Of a DNA stretch of 64,000 nucleotides, positions 25,437 through 34,700 are shown one piece after another. The notes under the pieces were generated by a model, which was given only the letters and a program-made list of their open reading frames with translations, was not told where the DNA came from and did not search any database. Source of the stretch: Kribbella antiqua (GTDB lineage Bacteria; Actinomycetota; Actinomycetes; Propionibacteriales; Kribbellaceae); the NCBI RefSeq assembly GCF_004345665.1, contig NZ_SLWR01000016.1:116739-180738 (forward strand), in the 5' to 3' direction. The translations under genes were made by a program, and so were the position numbers. Numbering within the stretch: position 1 is the first letter of the stretch; every line of letters begins with the position of its first letter.

Positions 25437-26873
25437 GTGAATACCGGCGTGCTGTGGCCCGAGGTTGAGTGGGCCGAGACGCAGGTACTGCGGATCCAGA
25501 CCAAGCTGCACCAATGGGCGACCGATGATCCTGGTCGCCGGTTCGACGATTTGTTCAACCTTGTCTGTGACCCGGCTGTCCTCGTTGTGGCGTGGGCGCG
25601 GGTCCGGGGCAATCGTGGGAAGCGGTCGGCGGGGGTGGACGGTGTCCGACCGGATGCCGTGTTCTCCGCCGAGGAGGGGTTTCTGCCGCGGCTGCGGGCT
25701 GATCTCAAGGCCCGGCAGTTCGCCCCTTTGCCTGTGCGGGAACGGATGATCCCCAAGCCTGGCAGCAGTAAGCGCCGCAGGCTTGGCATCCCGACTGCTC
25801 GGGACCGCACCGTGCAGGCGGCCCTCAAGCTGGTGCTCGAGCCGATCTTCGAGGCGGATTTCAAGCCATGCTCGTATGGCTTCCGTCCCAGGCGCCGAGC
25901 CCATGACGCGATCGCCGAGATTCACCAGTTCGCGTCCCGCTCGTATGAGTGGGTGCTCGAAGGTGACATCGAGGCGTGCTTCGACATGATCGACCATCCG
26001 GGCTTGATGGACCGGGTGCGTCATCGTGTCGGGGACAAACGTGTTCTGGTCTTGGTGAAGGCGTTCCTCAAGGCGGGCATCCTCGGCGAGGACGGCCAGT
26101 TGCGGAACACGGCCACCGGCACGCCCCAAGGCGGGATCCTTTCCCCGCTGCTCGCCAACATCGCCTTGTCAGTCCTGGACGAGCACTTCGACCAGGCCTG
26201 GCAGACGGTCAGCGGCACTACCTATCAACGGACCAAGCGACGCCGAAGCGGGCTCGCCAACTACCGGATCGTCCGCTATGCAGACGATTTCGTGGTGTTG
26301 GTGGCCGGAACCGAGGCGCACGCACAGGCCCTGCGGGAGGAAGTCGCGGCGGTCTTGTCCCCGATCGGTTTGCGCCTGTCGGAGGCCAAGACGAAGGTCT
26401 GCCACATCGACGAGGGCTTCGACTTCCTGGGGTTCCGCATCCAGCGGAGACGGAAACGAGGCACCAACAAGCGCGTGGTTTACACCTACCCGTCGAAGAA
26501 GGCACTCGCCTCCATCGTCGGCAGGGTCCGCGCGCTGACCCGCAGATCGTCACATCCGAGTCTTGCCGCCCTGCTACGCCAACTGAATCCGGTGTTGCGG
26601 GGCTGGTGCACCTACTTCCGCTACGGCGTGTCAAAGGCGACCTTCGGCTACCTCGACCAGTACACCTGGCATCGGGTGGTCCGATGGATCCGCAAACGTC
26701 ACAACCGCACGAAGTGGGCCGTTCTCATGCGTCGCTACCTTCCCCGGTGGCGACCGACCGAGGACGAGGTGGTGCTGTTCCAGCCCCAGCAGGTGACAGT
26801 GAGCCGTTACCGCTACCGGGCCAGCAACATCGCCACACCCTGGGCAAGCACAACACCAGGATCAGCCGCATAG
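25437..26873 (+). CDS. ltrA: Group II intron reverse transcriptase/maturase
   Basis: The product is 478 aa from GTG 25437; the frame is open far upstream, through ribozyme sequence. RT blocks are visible: the RERMIPKPG region, KPCSYGFRP (block 2), GDIEACFDMIDH (block 3), GTPQGGILSPLLANI (block 4) and the catalytic RYADDFVVL with YADD at about residues 281-284. A maturase (X) region ending in WIRKRHNRTKWA follows. No HNH endonuclease is seen. The protein helps splicing and copies the RNA into its DNA target. Confidence 0.9.
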   Translation: MNTGVLWPEVEWAETQVLRIQTKLHQWATDDPGRRFDDLFNLVCDPAVLVVAWARVRGNRGKRSAGVDGVRPDAVFSAEEGFLPRLRADLKARQFAPLPVRERMIPKPGSSKRRRLGIPTARDRTVQAALKLVLEPIFEADFKPCSYGFRPRRRAHDAIAEIHQFASRSYEWVLEGDIEACFDMIDHPGLMDRVRHRVGDKRVLVLVKAFLKAGILGEDGQLRNTATGTPQGGILSPLLANIALSVLDEHFDQAWQTVSGTTYQRTKRRRSGLANYRIVRYADDFVVLVAGTEAHAQALREEVAAVLSPIGLRLSEAKTKVCHIDEGFDFLGFRIQRRRKRGTNKRVVYTYPSKKALASIVGRVRALTRRSSHPSLAALLRQLNPVLRGWCTYFRYGVSKATFGYLDQYTWHRVVRWIRKRHNRTKWAVLMRRYLPRWRPTEDEVVLFQPQQVTVSRYRYRASNIATPWASTTPGSAA

Positions 26874-26895
26874 CCCGAAGGCATGGGCTCGTGGA

Positions 26896-26929
26896 GAGCC
26901 GGATGCGTGGAGACACGCACGTCCGGTTC
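26896..26929 (+). ncRNA. Group II intron domain V
   Basis: A 34-base hairpin starts with GAGCCGG and ends CCGGTTC, with the catalytic AGC triad near its 5' end and a GAGA loop. The position 63 bases before the intron end is canonical. Confidence 0.85.
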
Positions 26930-26992
26930 GGCGGGCGGGCTGGGGAAACGTAACGCCTGCAAAGGCGTCAACGCGCCCCAGTCCGACCCAAC

Positions 26993-27525
26993 TCGTCGAT
27001 CGAGACCACGACGGCGTTGGCCGGCGGGTCCAAGTAGAGCCCGACGACGTCGCGGATCTTGGGTTCGAGTTCGGGGTCGGTGGAGAACTTGAACGTCTCG
27101 ATCCGGTGCGGCTGGATGTTCCACTTCCGCCAGATCCTGGCCACGGTCGCGAACGAGATCCCCAACCGGGCCGCCAGCAGCCGCGACGACCAGTGCGTGA
27201 CCCCGAGCTCGGCCGGCGGCATCCCCTTGTCCGCCAGGGTTTCGGCCAGCACCTCGATCTCATCGATCTCCGGCGCACGGCCCGGCCGCGGCAGATCACC
27301 GAGACCATCGATGCCGGCCTCAACGTAGCGGTTTCGCCATTTCACCACCGTCGGCCGCGACGACGAGGTCCGCTCCGCGATCTCGGTGTTGGGCACGCCG
27401 TCCGCGGCAAGCAGCACGATCCTTGCCCGCTGGACCACGCCGGCTGGCGCCGTCGACGCACGCGTCACCGCCTCCAGCCACGCACGATCACCATCACGAA
27501 GCTCAAGGGCACGGGCCACATACAT
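26993..27525 (-). pseudogene. IS630 transposase, N-terminal part
   Basis: The minus-strand frame starts at ATG 27525. It carries a helix-turn-helix (GVPNTEIAERTSSSRPTVVKWRNR), the second helical domain (WSSRLLAARLGISFATVARIWRKW) and, at the intron junction, the first catalytic Asp in NAVVVSIDE. This is typical for IS630-family proteins. Translation would run into the antisense intron and stop after LGRTGAR. See the C-terminal part at 24284-24827. Confidence 0.75.
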
Positions 27526-27606
27526 GACCCGATTCTCCCCGAATCGAAACGTAAACTAATCAACGACACGCGACACTAGGCAGCGCTGATCTGTAACGCT
27601 GTCGCT

Positions 27607-28680
27607 GTGCTCACGAAGGTGCGCGACTGGTGGCGGAGGCGGCAGCTCAGCGGCGATGCGAGGGCCGGTGAGTGGGCGCGTGCGGAGGCGCGTCGGCTGC
27701 AGTGGTCCTTCATCCGGCGTCAGCGGCGGGTACTCGCGGGAGCGGTCGTCGCGGTCACGATCGTCACGACCGTCGTTCTGTTGTTCGTGCATGATGCGTT
27801 CCAGCGTGGGTTCATCGTCGGCGCGGCTGTTGCCGGCACCCTGCTCGGGCTGGCAATCCTCGTCATGCAGGCGACCGGGACGGCGCCGAAGAGCATGGGC
27901 GCGGCCGCCGAACAGTGGACCGCGAGCGAACTTCGCCCACTGCGCAGGAACGGTTGGCGCCTGGTGAACCACTTCTCGCTGCGTGCCTCCTCCGACATCG
28001 ATCATGTCTTGGTCGGGTCGGGCGGTGTGATCGCTGTGGAGACGAAGTGGTCGGCGCGGGGCTGGACGGTGGATCCGCCCGAGGAGCGAGTCATACAGAT
28101 TGTTCAGCGCCTGCAGCGCGACGTCAAAGTCCTTCGACTCTGGCAACCACTGCGAGCGGTCGGCCCGGAGGTCGATGCGGTGGTGTTCCTCTGGGGTGGC
28201 AGTGCGGCACACAACCCCGGTGAACAGGGCAGCCTTACTCGAATCGATGACGTGACCATCGTCGTCGGGTCTGAAGCCGCGCGTCAGTGGCGAGCCAGTT
28301 GTCAGCCTCGGAGTGGTCGGCGTCTGTTCGGCGATGAGCAGGTGGATCAGATGTGGCGAGTTCTGGAGCACCACGCGCGCCGCCGCGACAGCCACGACCG
28401 CCTGTCCACCCCTGCGCCCCGGTCTGTGCTCAGCCTCTGTGTCGCCGCAGCGGTGCTCATAACGGTGGGCGTTGGGTGCTTCTGGCTCAATCTCCAACTG
28501 TTCGTCGCCCTGAACTCCGTCTGGTTGTGGGGACTCGCGAATGTGCCCCTGCTAGGTATCCCCATTCTCGCGAGACGGGTAGCGAAGGTGCGCCTGATCG
28601 CTACCGCCGCGTTCACCGGACTGTCCGCTGCCTCGGTCCTCGGCGCTGCCGCGGCGATCTACACCGCTGCGGCGCACTAG
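27607..28680 (+). CDS. NERD-domain membrane protein (intact)
   Basis: The product is 357 aa from GTG 27607. Two membrane spans lie at about residues 44-90. A nuclease-related (NERD) domain follows, with D130/D132 (SDIDHVLVG) and ExK at residues 145-147 (VIAVETKWSA), the D...ExK order of restriction-like nucleases. Three more hydrophobic segments occupy about residues 275-357. The frameshifted copy at 23389 shares the membrane-NERD order, and the two flank the IS element. NERD proteins are often found in mobile and defence regions; a DNA-processing role is inferred. Confidence 0.75.
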   Translation: MLTKVRDWWRRRQLSGDARAGEWARAEARRLQWSFIRRQRRVLAGAVVAVTIVTTVVLLFVHDAFQRGFIVGAAVAGTLLGLAILVMQATGTAPKSMGAAAEQWTASELRPLRRNGWRLVNHFSLRASSDIDHVLVGSGGVIAVETKWSARGWTVDPPEERVIQIVQRLQRDVKVLRLWQPLRAVGPEVDAVVFLWGGSAAHNPGEQGSLTRIDDVTIVVGSEAARQWRASCQPRSGRRLFGDEQVDQMWRVLEHHARRRDSHDRLSTPAPRSVLSLCVAAAVLITVGVGCFWLNLQLFVALNSVWLWGLANVPLLGIPILARRVAKVRLIATAAFTGLSAASVLGAAAAIYTAAAH

Positions 28681-28882
28681 TCGGCGCTCCACAAACGGTC
28701 GTTTTCGGAACGAGTTCGGCCAGGCTGAGCGGAAGATCAACGACTGGACGATCGCCGTGTTCCTCGCCGACTGGGCGCGCAAGATCTGGGAGATCCCAGG
28801 GTGTGGCGGTCCGCGTCCAACACGGCCAGCGGTCGGGCGAGTAGCTTAGGCCAACGCCACGCGATGCCCGGAAGGACTGTTG

Positions 28883-29584
28883 ATGCACGCACGTTTTGCG
28901 ACGAAGTGCGCTACCTGTCCGGAGCGGATCCAGCGTGGCGACGCTATCGCGATGCTCGGCGAGCCGGGCAGTGGCCGATGGGTCCATGCTGCCTGCCATC
29001 CCGACCCCGAGGTTGTGGCCAAGACACTGGCAGAGCCGAGCCCGTCGACTCGCATCGATAGACCGAAGCGCGCGGCGTCGAAGCGATCAACTGAGCGCGG
29101 GCCGTCGCGTGTCCCGCAGCCGTCGACGCCCTTGCCAGCGGGGACGATCGAGGTGTACACCGACGGGGCGTGCAGCGGCAATCCCGGCCCTGGTGGGTGG
29201 GCCTGGGCGGTGGCTGACGGGCCCCAGGCATCTGGAGCTGATCCCGCCACCACCAACCAGAGGATGGAGCTGACGGCCGCGCTCGAAGCCGTGCGAGCAC
29301 TGACTGGCCCGCTGGTGGTGGTGAGCGATTCGACGTACGTCGTCAACTGCTTCCAGAAGACCTGGTGGGCCGGCTGGCACAGCCGAGGCTGGGTGAATGC
29401 GGCCAAGCAGCCGGTCAAGAACCGCGATCTGTGGGAGCCCCTCATCGATCTCGTGCTGGACCGAACGGACGTTCAGTTCCGCTGGGTCAAGGGGCACTCG
29501 GGAAATCCAATGAACGAGCTGGTGGACCAGCTGGCTGTCCACGCAGCGATGTCGAACAACGCGTCCCATCACCCGGAAGGCTGA
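28883..29584 (+). CDS. rnhA: Ribonuclease HI with N-terminal zinc-ribbon-like segment
   Basis: The product is 233 aa from ATG 28883, with ggaagg about 8 bases upstream. Residues 9-40 carry a CxxC...HxxxC pattern (KCATCPE, then VHAACHP) that should bind zinc. After a basic linker the RNase H fold follows: the first Asp in YTDGACSGNPGPGG (about residue 94), Glu in NQRMELTAALEA, Asp in VVSDSTYVV and a last Asp in LVDQLAV. All four catalytic acids are present. It cuts RNA in RNA-DNA hybrids. The zinc finger plus RNase HI layout is less usual than the plain or hybrid-binding form. Confidence 0.85.
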   Translation: MHARFATKCATCPERIQRGDAIAMLGEPGSGRWVHAACHPDPEVVAKTLAEPSPSTRIDRPKRAASKRSTERGPSRVPQPSTPLPAGTIEVYTDGACSGNPGPGGWAWAVADGPQASGADPATTNQRMELTAALEAVRALTGPLVVVSDSTYVVNCFQKTWWAGWHSRGWVNAAKQPVKNRDLWEPLIDLVLDRTDVQFRWVKGHSGNPMNELVDQLAVHAAMSNNASHHPEG

Positions 29585-29660
29585 GATCCGGACCGGGTTG
29601 TGCTTACCTGCGGCAGGCGGCACGATGCGGATGGATGCCGACCTGTGGAGGGGCGAGCGA

Positions 29661-29906
29661 ATGTCTGATGACCGGCTGCGCGAACGGCTGCGCGCGCTCG
29701 CGGAACGGACCGGCCGCGATGCGCCTGTCCGCAACCAGTGCCGGGCGACGTCGCGGGCCGGCGGCAAGAACAACATGTACGGCCCGGATGAGGTGTACCG
29801 CTGCCAGAAGGAAGCCCGGCACCCCGGGCGCCACGAGGACGACTACGGCACCCAATGGGAGACCGAGCCGAGATTCAAGATCCTGGTACAACGCGGACCG
29901 CGGTGA
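29661..29906 (+). CDS. Small Cys-containing hypothetical protein
   Basis: The product is 81 aa from ATG 29661, which has a good ggagggg ribosome-binding site seven bases upstream; the frame is open to 29625. It has two cysteines (NQCRATS and YRCQKEARHPGRHEDD) with nearby histidines, so a metal site is possible. The sequence is charged and has no membrane span. No family is recognised. It lies 77 bases after the RNase HI gene. Confidence 0.5.
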   Translation: MSDDRLRERLRALAERTGRDAPVRNQCRATSRAGGKNNMYGPDEVYRCQKEARHPGRHEDDYGTQWETEPRFKILVQRGPR

Positions 29907-30009
29907 GCCACCCAGGGCTGGCTGGCCCATCACAGTCGCGCAGCCCGGTAGGCGGCTGCTGGCAACGGAAGGCATTCACCTTCTCCCGAGAGGTCTGTCG
30001 GCTGCTGCG

Positions 30010-30165
30010 GCCCACCGCTTGTGTGCGCCGACTGTCTGGTGACATCGAGCAGAACTGCGATCTCCTGCCAGGTGATCCCATTCCGTCGGGCGTGCGTCGA
30101 TGACGGCCAGGTCGAGTTCGGTACGGGCCTCCTCGACCGCGCGGATCGCCCCGTTGCCGCGGCGG
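30010..30165 (-). pseudogene. Decayed helix-turn-helix gene fragment
   Basis: Three shifting frames on the minus strand read AIRAVEEARTELDLAVIDAR, then GITWQEIAVLLDVTRQSAH. This is a typical small actinobacterial helix-turn-helix protein, broken by at least two frameshifts. No start or stop is conserved. Nothing else can be supported between 29907 and 30402. Confidence 0.4.
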
Positions 30166-30402
30166 GTGCCGCATCTGGGTAGACCTGTCGGGCGAGATCA
30201 GCCCTGGCATCACCGCCCGGGCGGCCCGCCCCGACGACCTCGAGCGGTTCAATACCCTGATCAGCCTCACCGGTGCCGTCACGCCCCTACGCGGTGACCG
30301 GCGTTCCACCTGCGAGCCCCGGGACCCCGGGTCTCCCTCCGGCCGGTCATCCTGGAACCTGCTCTGCCGGCGTTGGCCGCACGGGCGTTTTCGTCTCTTC
30401 TT

Positions 30403-30987
30403 CTACTTGCTCAGCGCTGCGTTGAAGGCGGCGACATATGCGCGGTTCACGGACGGCTTCAGCTCGCCTGTTACGCGAAGGAGTGTCGAGCCCTCCACGG
30501 TCAGATACTCGGTGCCGAGGATCGGAGCGGCCTTGTAGATCCCGGCGATGTAGTCGAGCCGGCGCTTGGCGTCCGCCTCGTTCGCGAACTGCTCCACTTG
30601 GGCGCCGCACATGCTGTCGGGCTTGGCCTTGCAGTCCGGAACGCGGTTGTCGTACGCGAACGTGGCGGAGGTGTAGCCGCCTGGACGACCGATCAGGTTG
30701 TTGGGGTCGGTGTCTTCGGTGTAGGTCCACAGCGACTTGATGTGTCCGCCGCTGGCCGCCTGCAGCGCCTTGGCGATCGTGGCCGCGTCCGGCGCAGTCT
30801 TCGACTCGGACGCACTGGCGCTCGGCCTCGTGCTGCTCGGCATGCCGGCGGTCGTGCCTTGGTTCGAGGGGGAGCCGCCGGCGGGCGTCTCGTTTCCGCC
30901 GCATCCGGTCAGCAGGGCGATTGATCCGATTGCCGCGACGGCGAGGGTGGTCGCGGCGCCGGTCTTACGGATCTTGGTCCTGGTCAC
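30403..30987 (-). CDS. Secreted lipoprotein
   Basis: The product is 194 aa from GTG 30987, preceded by aggaga at good spacing. A basic n-region (TRTKIRK), a hydrophobic stretch and the lipobox ALLTGC are followed by a Ser/Thr/Pro-rich linker. A domain of about 130 residues with two cysteines (VPDCKAKPDSMCGAQ) completes it. The function is unknown. It is transcribed away from the RHS gene. Confidence 0.75.
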   Translation of the reverse strand: MTRTKIRKTGAATTLAVAAIGSIALLTGCGGNETPAGGSPSNQGTTAGMPSSTRPSASASESKTAPDAATIAKALQAASGGHIKSLWTYTEDTDPNNLIGRPGGYTSATFAYDNRVPDCKAKPDSMCGAQVEQFANEADAKRRLDYIAGIYKAAPILGTEYLTVEGSTLLRVTGELKPSVNRAYVAAFNAALSK

Positions 30988-31080
30988 GGGTCGTATTCTC
31001 CTGTCGTTGCGCGGAGCAATGGAGCCGACGGTTCAACATCGCGGACACGGCGGCGGGGAAGCTGCTGTGGGCGTGGGAGT

Positions 31081-31383
31081 TCATCGCGGTGTAGATCGGG
31101 TCTTGTCCTTGGCACAGAGCGCCATGATCAGTCCGATCGGCCCCAGCACGAAGTACTGCGGATGGTAGATCCCCTTTCTGCGCGCAACTCGCTCAGCCCA
31201 GCGAGCGGCGCGCAGAAGGAAGATGAGCAGCAGAACCACAGCCAGCACCCGCAGGACCAGGCTTGGCGCGCCGTGCATGGTACCGGCCACCCAGCCGGCA
31301 CCCTGCATTGCGCCGAACGGCAGTCCGAGCTCGAGCCACATTGCCCCGAGCCGCGGTGAAGCGGAGCTATCAGTTGTAGTCAT
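31081..31383 (-). CDS. Small membrane protein
   Basis: The product is 100 aa from ATG 31383. Up to three hydrophobic segments are visible, the strongest being LVLRVLAVVLLLIFLL, followed by a basic stretch (RAARWAERVARRKG) and a C-terminal hydrophobic end. No family is recognised. No clear ribosome-binding site precedes it. The 31384-31732 gap before the RHS gene shows no other gene. Confidence 0.5.
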   Translation of the reverse strand: MTTTDSSASPRLGAMWLELGLPFGAMQGAGWVAGTMHGAPSLVLRVLAVVLLLIFLLRAARWAERVARRKGIYHPQYFVLGPIGLIMALCAKDKTRSTPR

Positions 31384-31732
31384 GACTGCGGCCCATCGTT
31401 TCGATGTCTTGGTCGGGCCAGTATGGGATGCCCGGCGTCGACCGAGCCCGTTCCTGCTGCCGGACTTGAACCACGCCGCCAGCGACCGATCTTTGCAGCT
31501 CCGATCGCCCGCAGTGCCCGGTCCTATATCGATGGGCGTCCTCGATCGTTACCGCGCCACCACGCACTCGTGCGTTGACACGCCAGCCAGCCCGCCCCGC
31601 CTGGGTGAGATTTCCAGGTTGTGGCTGTAACGGAGTTGCATTCGTGAGCGATGTATCGATCGCTGGCCCGGCCCGGTGACCCGCCTGTCACCGAAGCCCG
31701 TCCCTCCGGCCGGCATGTGTGGGGAGTCGATC

Positions 31733-34700
31733 GTGTTCGTTCTGGATCGTTCGCAGCGCGCCCGTGTGCAGAAGTTCCCGCGGATTGTCGCTGTGGTTGT
31801 GTCGGCCGCGTTGCTGGTGACCGGGTTGGAGGCTCATCAACCGGCAGAGGCCGCGCCGGCGGCGGATCCGAAGCCGTTGGCGACGAAGGTGGACTCGCGC
31901 CCGGACCTGGTGTCGGCGGTGGTCACCGCGCGGGCGCAGGGCTCGAAGGTTGAGGTGGAGTCGTTGCGCACCGAGACCGACACGACGTGGGCGAATCCTG
32001 ACGGCACGATGTCGACTGAGGCGTCTGCTGCGCCGATCCGGTTCAAGAACGCGGCTGGCATGTGGCAGCCGATCGACCTGGATCTGGTGCAGGGCACCGA
32101 CGGCACGGTCGCGCCGCGCGGACACGCTTACGGGCTGCAGCTCGGGAAGCGGAGCGCCGCGACGGGTGGGGTGTTCGCGTCCGTGCAGGCCGGTTCGGGG
32201 CGGCAGGTGGAGTGGCTGGCGCCGTGGGCGCTGCCGGAGCCGAGCCTCGATGGCACGAAGGCGACCTACGCGGACGTGCAGCCGGGCATCGACCTGGTGC
32301 TGGATGCTCGCCGGTCGGGGTTCGAGCAGGACTTCGTGGTGAAGCAGCGCCCGACGACGGCGCCGGTGTGGCGGATCCCGTTGCGGACCAAGGGTTTGAC
32401 CGCGAAGCCCCAGGCCGACGGGTCGATCGACTTCGTCGACGCCCGGAACGTCGTCCGGTCGCGGATCCCGGTCGCCTACATGTGGGATGCGGTGATCGAC
32501 CCGGCCAGCGGCGACCCTGCGGACCGCTCGAAGGTGTCGGTCACGGTGGAGCAGGCGACACCGGGCCGGGCGAAGCTGGTGATCACCCCGGACCCGACCT
32601 GGTTGCTGGACCCGGCCCGGGTGTTCCCGGTGACGGTGGACCCGACGTACGCGATCCAGACGGTGAACACGACGTTCGACACCTACGTAGAGTCCGACTA
32701 CACCACCGACCAGTCGGCCTCGCCCGAGCTGAGGCTGGGCACGTACAACGGTGGCGCGGTGAAGGCCCGGTCGTTCGTGCACTTCCCGACCGCGCCGTTC
32801 AAGAACAAGCAGATCCGCTCCGCGGTCCTCCAGCTGTGGGAGACCTACTCGGCGTCGTGTACGCCGACCACGTTCGAGGTGCACTCCTCGGACCTGGCGT
32901 CGACGTCGTCGCGGTGGGGTTCGCAGCCGACGTATTCGTCGACGGTGTCGGGGTCGGTGCAGGTCGCGAAGGGCTACAGCTCGGCCTGCCCGGGCGCCAA
33001 GGTCACCGTCCCGCTCGCCTCCGCGCTGTACACCGGATGGCAGGCGTCGTCGGCCACGACGGTCGGGGTCGCGTTGAAGGCGGCGAACGAGACCGATTCG
33101 GGGTCGTGGAAGAAGTTCCACTCGATCGACGGCTCCTACCCGCCCAACGTCTTGATCACCTACAACCGGGCGCCCTCGCAGACCACGGCCCCGAAGGTGT
33201 GGTCCGCGGTCTCCTACGCCGCCCCCAACAGCAGCACTCTGTCGTACACGTCTGACCTGACGCCGTGGGTGTCGTCGACGGCCAGCGATGCCGACAGCAA
33301 CCAGGTGCGGTACTTCTTCTACTTCCACACCTCCACCGACGGCAGCGGCTTGGTCACGTCCTGCGCTTCCCAGGCCGTCGCCTCCGCCACTGAGGCGGGC
33401 TGTGCGCCGGGCACGTTGCCGGACAACACCCAGCTGTATGTACGGTCGCGGGCCGGGGACATGGACACCGGCGGCAACGTGATGCTGTTCGGGAACTACT
33501 CCGGCTGGACCCCGATCCGCACCGCGGCCGGCACCCCCGTCGCGCCGACGGTGTCGTGCCCCACGCCGTATGGCAACAACACGTGGCAGGACATCCCACC
33601 GACCGCGGACGTCACCTGCACGGTGTCGGTGACGACCAGCGGGGCGAGTTACAGCGTGCCGGGCTACTTCCGGCTCACGCTGGACGGGAAACCGTACGGC
33701 GGCGGCACCGGCGGCACCGTCGCGGGCCAGGTGAAGGTGATGCCGCCGTTCAACGGTGGCACCACCAGCACCCAGATCACCGTCCCCAAATCCATTGCCG
33801 GCCTGCATCAGCTGACCGCCCGGTCGGAGTCGCCGACCGGGAAACTGTCCGGCACCACCAGCTACAGCTTCGGCTGGGGCGGCACCATGTTGACCTCGCC
33901 GACCGCGGACCCGCGGATCACGACGACGGACACGGTCCGGATCGCCGCCTCTGGTCCGCCGAGGGGCACGGCGGCTAGCGTGACGGCGAAGATCCGCTGG
34001 CGGGTCTCCGGCTACGGCGGCGCGGACGACCTGGTCGGCTGGACCGAAGACGCCACCGCGCTGCCGGTGGTCGACAACGGCGCCGCCGGTGTCACGGTCA
34101 ACACGACCTGGGACACCAGCAACGCAACGGTCGACAACTACCTGGATTCCGACCCCGACACGACCGGGGTGCAGCCGACGACGCTGAACAGCCGGATCCC
34201 GGTCAAGCTGGACGTGCAGGTCTGCTTCAGCTACGACGCCTCGCTTCAGTGCACCTGGTCGCAGGCGCCGGGGACGACGGTGCAACGGGTGCCGCACGCC
34301 TTCGGCAACGGGTTCCCCACCGCCGACGCCGGCCCCGGTCAGGTCGCGCTGTGGACTGGCGAGTTCAACACCGACACCACCGACATCTCCGTCCCGGGCT
34401 ACACCGGATCGCTGTCTGTCTCGCGATCCCACTCCACCTATGCGGGCGCCCCGACCACGGTGAACGGTGTGTTCGGGCCCGGGTGGACCGCGCAATTCGA
34501 CGGCGCCGACGCCGGTGCCGCGGGGACGGAGGTTGTCGACTCCACCCGGATCGACGGCACCATCGCGCTGCTCGACGGCGACGGCACCGGTCTGGTGTTC
34601 CAGTCGCCGACCGGGCAGCGCCGTACGACGGCGGCCTTCGCGACCGGCACCTGGGTACCGGCGGACGAGGACACCGAACTCGACGGGTCGCGGCTCACCG

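Larger units (their letters stand above)
24828..26992 (+). mobile_element. Group II intron (2,165 bp) inserted antisense in the IS630 transposase
   Basis: The 5' end is GTGCG at 24828, the group II consensus, and the 3' end is ...CCAAC at 26992 (AY). Removal exactly restores the transposase frame. A catalytic domain V lies at 26896-26929, followed by a domain VI-like hairpin. A reverse transcriptase/maturase is encoded in the domain IV position. The 600 bases before the maturase gene are structured ribozyme sequence, not protein-coding. Confidence 0.85.
24228..27576 (-). mobile_element. IS630-family element interrupted by a group II intron
   Basis: Related ends face each other: gtgtcgccgggttg at 24228 and, inverted, gtgtcgcgtgtcgttg ending at 27576. 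Without the intron the element would be about 1.18 kb, normal for IS630. TA lies at the right junction (27577-27578) but the left junction has GA, so the usual TA duplication is not intact. The transposase runs on the minus strand and is split into two exon-like parts. Confidence 0.7.

Noticed and set aside
25976..26953. 325-aa ORF overlapping the reverse transcriptase
   Set aside because: It is a +1 shadow of the RT gene without RT motifs.
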